From assembly GCA_937988695.1 (NCBI GenBank), contig CALKHM010000169.1, forward strand, positions 1 through 14,782: a DNA stretch of 14,782 bases. The letters are read 5' to 3'. The notes beneath the pieces were generated by a model. It was not told the origin of the DNA, did not search any database, and saw only the letters and a list, made by a program, of their open reading frames with translations. The position numbers were made by a program, and so were the translations under genes. Positions 13,086 to 14,782 of the stretch are shown in pieces. Positions within the stretch are counted from its first letter, which is position 1. Each line of letters starts with the position of its first letter. The stretch comes from an uncultured Microbacterium sp. GTDB lineage: Bacteria > Actinomycetota > Actinomycetes > Actinomycetales > Microbacteriaceae.

Positions 13086-14098
13086 TGCCCGAGGGCCATT
13101 CCGTCCACCGCATCGCCCGGCAGTTCGCCCGCAACTTCGCGGGTCGCGAGGTCGCGGCATCCAGCCCGCAGGGCCGGTTCGCCGAGGGAGCGGCGCTGCT
13201 GAACGGGCGCGAGGTGCTCGAGGCCAAGGCCGTCGGAAAGCAGATGTTCCTCGGCTTTGACGGCGACCTCTGGCTGCGCGTGCATCTGGGAATCTACGGC
13301 GCGTGGGACTTCGCCGGGGAGATCCTCACCGACCCCACCATCGCGTCCGCCAACGGTCGGATGGGGCAGACGAACCAGCGTGGCACGGTGCCAGACGACG
13401 CGTCCGACGGCGGCCGCGTGATGGATGCCGCGGGCGAGAACTCGCTGACGTCGATCGGCGCGCCACGGCGCGCCCGGGTGCACGTGCGCATGTCCGAGCA
13501 GACCAGCGGCCTGGGCGACGAAGGGCCGCAATGGCCGCCCGCCGTCGTCGGGCAGGTGCGCCTGCGGCTGCTCACCGACCTCACTTGCGCGGATCTGCGT
13601 GGACCGACCACGTGCGAGGTGCAGACCCCCGACGAGATGCTGGCGACCCTCGCCAGGCTCGGACCCGACCCCCTGGTCGGCGATCCCGCCGAGGGCGAGG
13701 AGCGCTTCACCGCCGCGGTCCGTCGCAAGCGCACGTCGATTGGGTTGCTGCTGATGGACCAGTCCGTGGTCAGTGGCATCGGCAACGTGTATCGGGCCGA
13801 ACTGCTGTTCCGGGCGCGGCAGAATCCGCACACGGCCGGCCAGGACGTGCCGGAGGAGGTCGTGCGTGGCATCTGGCGCGACTGGGTCGCGCTGCTGCGC
13901 ATCGGTGTCGAGACCGGCCAGATGATGACGATGGACGGGCTCAGCCCCGCGGAGTACCGCAAGGCGATGGCCAGCCGTGACGACCGGCACTGGGTGTACC
14001 ACCGTGCCGGGCTGCCGTGCCGGGTGTGCGGCACCACGATCGTCGTGGAGGAGGCCGCGGGGCGCAAGCTCTACTGGTGTCCGAACTGTCAGGCGTGA
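13085..14098 (+). CDS. nei: Fpg/Nei family DNA glycosylase (Nei1-like endonuclease VIII)
   Basis: This base-excision repair enzyme removes oxidised bases and cuts the abasic site. The start PEGHSVHRIAR carries the catalytic N-terminal Pro and Glu (exposed after Met removal), and Lys52 in VGKQMFL is the conserved beta-hairpin Lys. The helix-two-turn-helix region includes SIGLLLMDQSVVSGIGNVYRAELLF (from about 218, in two parts: SIGLLLMDQSVV and SGIGNVYRAELLF). A C-terminal zinc finger has Cys312, Cys315, Cys332 and Cys335. At 337 aa it is longer than M. tuberculosis Nei1 (Rv2464c). The extra length is mainly an insertion at about residues 78-154, rich in Gly, Asp and Arg, between strands of the N-terminal sandwich. 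The ATG at 13085 overlaps the rpiB stop; only a weak GACGAG precedes it, so translation is probably coupled. A longer in-frame reading upstream to 12581 is a shadow of rpiB. Confidence 0.92.
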   Translation: MPEGHSVHRIARQFARNFAGREVAASSPQGRFAEGAALLNGREVLEAKAVGKQMFLGFDGDLWLRVHLGIYGAWDFAGEILTDPTIASANGRMGQTNQRGTVPDDASDGGRVMDAAGENSLTSIGAPRRARVHVRMSEQTSGLGDEGPQWPPAVVGQVRLRLLTDLTCADLRGPTTCEVQTPDEMLATLARLGPDPLVGDPAEGEERFTAAVRRKRTSIGLLLMDQSVVSGIGNVYRAELLFRARQNPHTAGQDVPEEVVRGIWRDWVALLRIGVETGQMMTMDGLSPAEYRKAMASRDDRHWVYHRAGLPCRVCGTTIVVEEAAGRKLYWCPNCQA

Positions 14099-14102
14099 CG
14101 CA

Positions 14103-14132
14103 GCAAGCCCCCGGGTCGACCCGGGGGCTTGC
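14103..14132. terminator. 30-bp perfect palindrome between nei and dps (bidirectional terminator)
   Basis: The left arm GCAAGCCCCCGGGTC (14103-14117) is the exact reverse complement of the right arm (14118-14132). It begins 4 nt after the nei stop and ends 15 nt before the dps stop of the convergent gene. A GC-rich stem at this place is expected to end transcription from both sides. There is no T-run, which is common for actinobacterial terminators. Confidence 0.8.
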
Positions 14133-14147
14133 GGCGTCGGCGTGCTG

Positions 14148-14630
14148 CTACTCGGCCAGGTGGGCGACAAGGAACCAGCGGTCCTTGTCCAGACCCTCCT
14201 TGATCGAGATCGCGATGTCCTGACTGGTCAGATCGATCTCGTCGAGGCCGTCGATGGCGGCCTGCACGTCGGCGCCGACCGCGTCGATGTCGGCGATGAT
14301 CGCACGGACCGTGTCGTGCCACTGGGCGAAGCCGGCGTCCACCCCGGTGGGGGCGACCTTCTCGGCGACGGTGCTCAACCGCGCGTCGATCGGCAGGCCG
14401 AGGGCCACCACGCGCTCGGCGGCGAGGTCGGCCCACTCCTGCGCGTGCGCGACGACCGTGTCGAGGAGCTCGTGGATGGCGATGAAGTTCGAGCCGCGCA
14501 CGTTCCAGTGCGCCTGCTTGCCGTTCACGCCGAGCGCCTGCAGGCCGTGCACGACCGGGGTCAGGAACTGGGCGGAGCCTGCGGCGACGGTCGGGTCGAC
14601 CGCGATGGTGGGGGTGGTCTTGGTGGGCAT
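14148..14630 (-). CDS. dps: Dps-family DNA-binding ferritin-like protein
   Basis: This 160-aa subunit of a dodecameric mini-ferritin oxidises Fe(II), mostly with H2O2, stores iron and may protect DNA. The intersubunit ferroxidase ligands are all present: His41 in KQAHWNVRG, His53, Asp57, Asp68 and Glu72 in EWADLAAERVVALG. The spacing matches Listeria innocua Dps with a constant 10-residue shift. The N-terminal tail (1-15) is short and has one Lys, so DNA binding through the tail is uncertain. The C-terminus ends soon after the last helix with VAHLAE. The ATG at 14630 has GGAGG 7 nt upstream and a -35/-10 pair further up. It is convergent with nei across a palindromic terminator. Confidence 0.95.
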   Translation of the reverse strand: MPTKTTPTIAVDPTVAAGSAQFLTPVVHGLQALGVNGKQAHWNVRGSNFIAIHELLDTVVAHAQEWADLAAERVVALGLPIDARLSTVAEKVAPTGVDAGFAQWHDTVRAIIADIDAVGADVQAAIDGLDEIDLTSQDIAISIKEGLDKDRWFLVAHLAE

Positions 14631-14672
14631 GTCATGGCCTCCGTTTCGAGATGGCTGCCTCGTGTGAAGACA

Positions 14673-14700
14673 ACGCTACCCAGCGACAGACATTCCGCAA
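14673..14700 (-). promoter_or_regulatory. dps promoter (-35 TTGCGG, -10 TAGCGT, 16-bp spacer)
   Basis: On the minus strand TTGCGG (14700 to 14695) and TAGCGT (14678 to 14673) are separated by 16 bp, a good fit to a housekeeping-type promoter. The -10 box ends 42 nt before the dps ATG, leaving a leader of about 35 nt with a GGAGG site. This differs from the leaderless-looking promoters in the rest of the window. Confidence 0.5.
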
Positions 14701-14702
14701 GC

Positions 14703-14719
14703 AAGCCGAGGCTCGGCTT
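14703..14719. repeat. 17-bp inverted repeat upstream of the dps promoter
   Basis: AAGCCGAG (14703-14710) and CTCGGCTT (14712-14719) are perfect reverse complements around a single G. The repeat begins 3 bp beyond the dps -35 box, a place where a repressor or activator of dps could bind. It is also a possible terminator stem for a gene to the right. It does not match the IdeR/DtxR consensus by eye. Confidence 0.5.
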
Positions 14720-14727
14720 ACTCGCCG

Positions 14728-14782
14728 GTCGTGGGTCGTGGGTCGTGGATCGTGGGTCGTGGGTCGTGGATCGTGGATCATG
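14728..14782. repeat. Heptanucleotide tandem repeat (GTCGTGG / ATCGTGG), runs off right edge
   Basis: Seven full heptamer units follow each other without gaps: GTCGTGG three times, ATCGTGG, GTCGTGG twice, ATCGTGG. A decayed partial unit, ATCATG, ends the window. The period is not a multiple of 3. The plus strand and the minus strand each have a frame without stops across it, so it might lie in a coding end or be intergenic. About 150 nt upstream of dps contain no gene I can support. Confidence 0.85.

Noticed and set aside
12581..14098. 505-codon frame suggesting a domain fused to Nei
   Set aside because: The extra N-terminus is rpiB out of frame. Nei must begin at Met-Pro-Glu for its catalytic proline, which is at 13085.
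14103..14132. Recombination or attachment site
   Set aside because: No integrase or transposase is nearby. Its place between two convergent stop codons is fully explained by termination.
14728..14782. CRISPR-like array
   Set aside because: The units are 7 bp and directly adjacent, with no spacers and no cas genes in the window.

Overview
The window reads as a high-GC Gram-positive chromosome, most likely Microbacteriaceae (Microbacterium-like). This rests on the very high G+C, on the tight gene packing with ATGA, GTGA and TGATG overlaps, and on proteins that look actinobacterial (GlbO-type globin, an RpiB with Glu in the GNGE motif, Nei1-type glycosylase, GAMEN-type aminopeptidase N). The genus is an inference from protein style; there is no rRNA or marker gene to settle it. 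I see no mobile element, tRNA, rRNA or CRISPR array.

Layout. (1) 1-811: the start of an acyl-CoA thioesterase II gene runs off the left edge on the minus strand. It diverges from an unrecognised 228-aa protein gene on the plus strand, and a very short shared promoter separates them. (2) 813-3990, minus strand: a coupled three-gene unit transcribed mscS, then glbO (truncated haemoglobin), then an FAD-dependent dehydrogenase. (3) 4034-7732, minus strand: a four-gene unit transcribed ABC ATPase, ABC-2 permease, NarL-type histidine kinase, response regulator. This is a typical sense-and-export module. A pair of identical palindromic 8-mers lies just upstream of its first gene. (4) 7828-10377, minus strand: pepN, an M1 metallo-aminopeptidase. 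(5) 10449-12520, minus strand: an ArsR-family repressor gene followed, with a 4-nt overlap, by a SulP anion permease gene. A perfect 16-bp palindrome covers the arsR promoter and start codon. (6) 12588-14098, plus strand: rpiB followed, with a 1-nt overlap, by a nei/fpg-type DNA glycosylase gene. (7) 14103-14630: a 30-bp perfect palindrome (likely bidirectional terminator), then a Dps-type ferritin gene on the minus strand. Upstream of dps are a recognisable promoter, an inverted repeat and a heptanucleotide tandem repeat that runs off the right edge.

How it fits together. glbO, pepN, rpiB and nei are also close neighbours in Mycobacterium tuberculosis (Rv2470, Rv2467, Rv2465c, Rv2464c). The window therefore looks like an old actinobacterial housekeeping and stress neighbourhood into which two regulated transport modules, ABC plus two-component system and ArsR-SulP, have been set. 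Several products handle stress: Dps for iron and peroxide, GlbO for O2/NO chemistry, Nei for oxidised bases, and MscS for osmotic downshock.

A repeated promoter pattern stands out. Genes that begin a transcription unit tend to have a TANNNT box 6 to 8 nt before the start codon and no Shine-Dalgarno sequence, which suggests leaderless mRNAs. Many genes inside the units have clear Shine-Dalgarno sequences; others rely only on stop/start overlap. No clearly undescribed system is proven here. The best candidates for new biology are the ArsR-SulP regulatory unit with a cysteine-free repressor, and the ABC/two-component module with its duplicated palindromic site.
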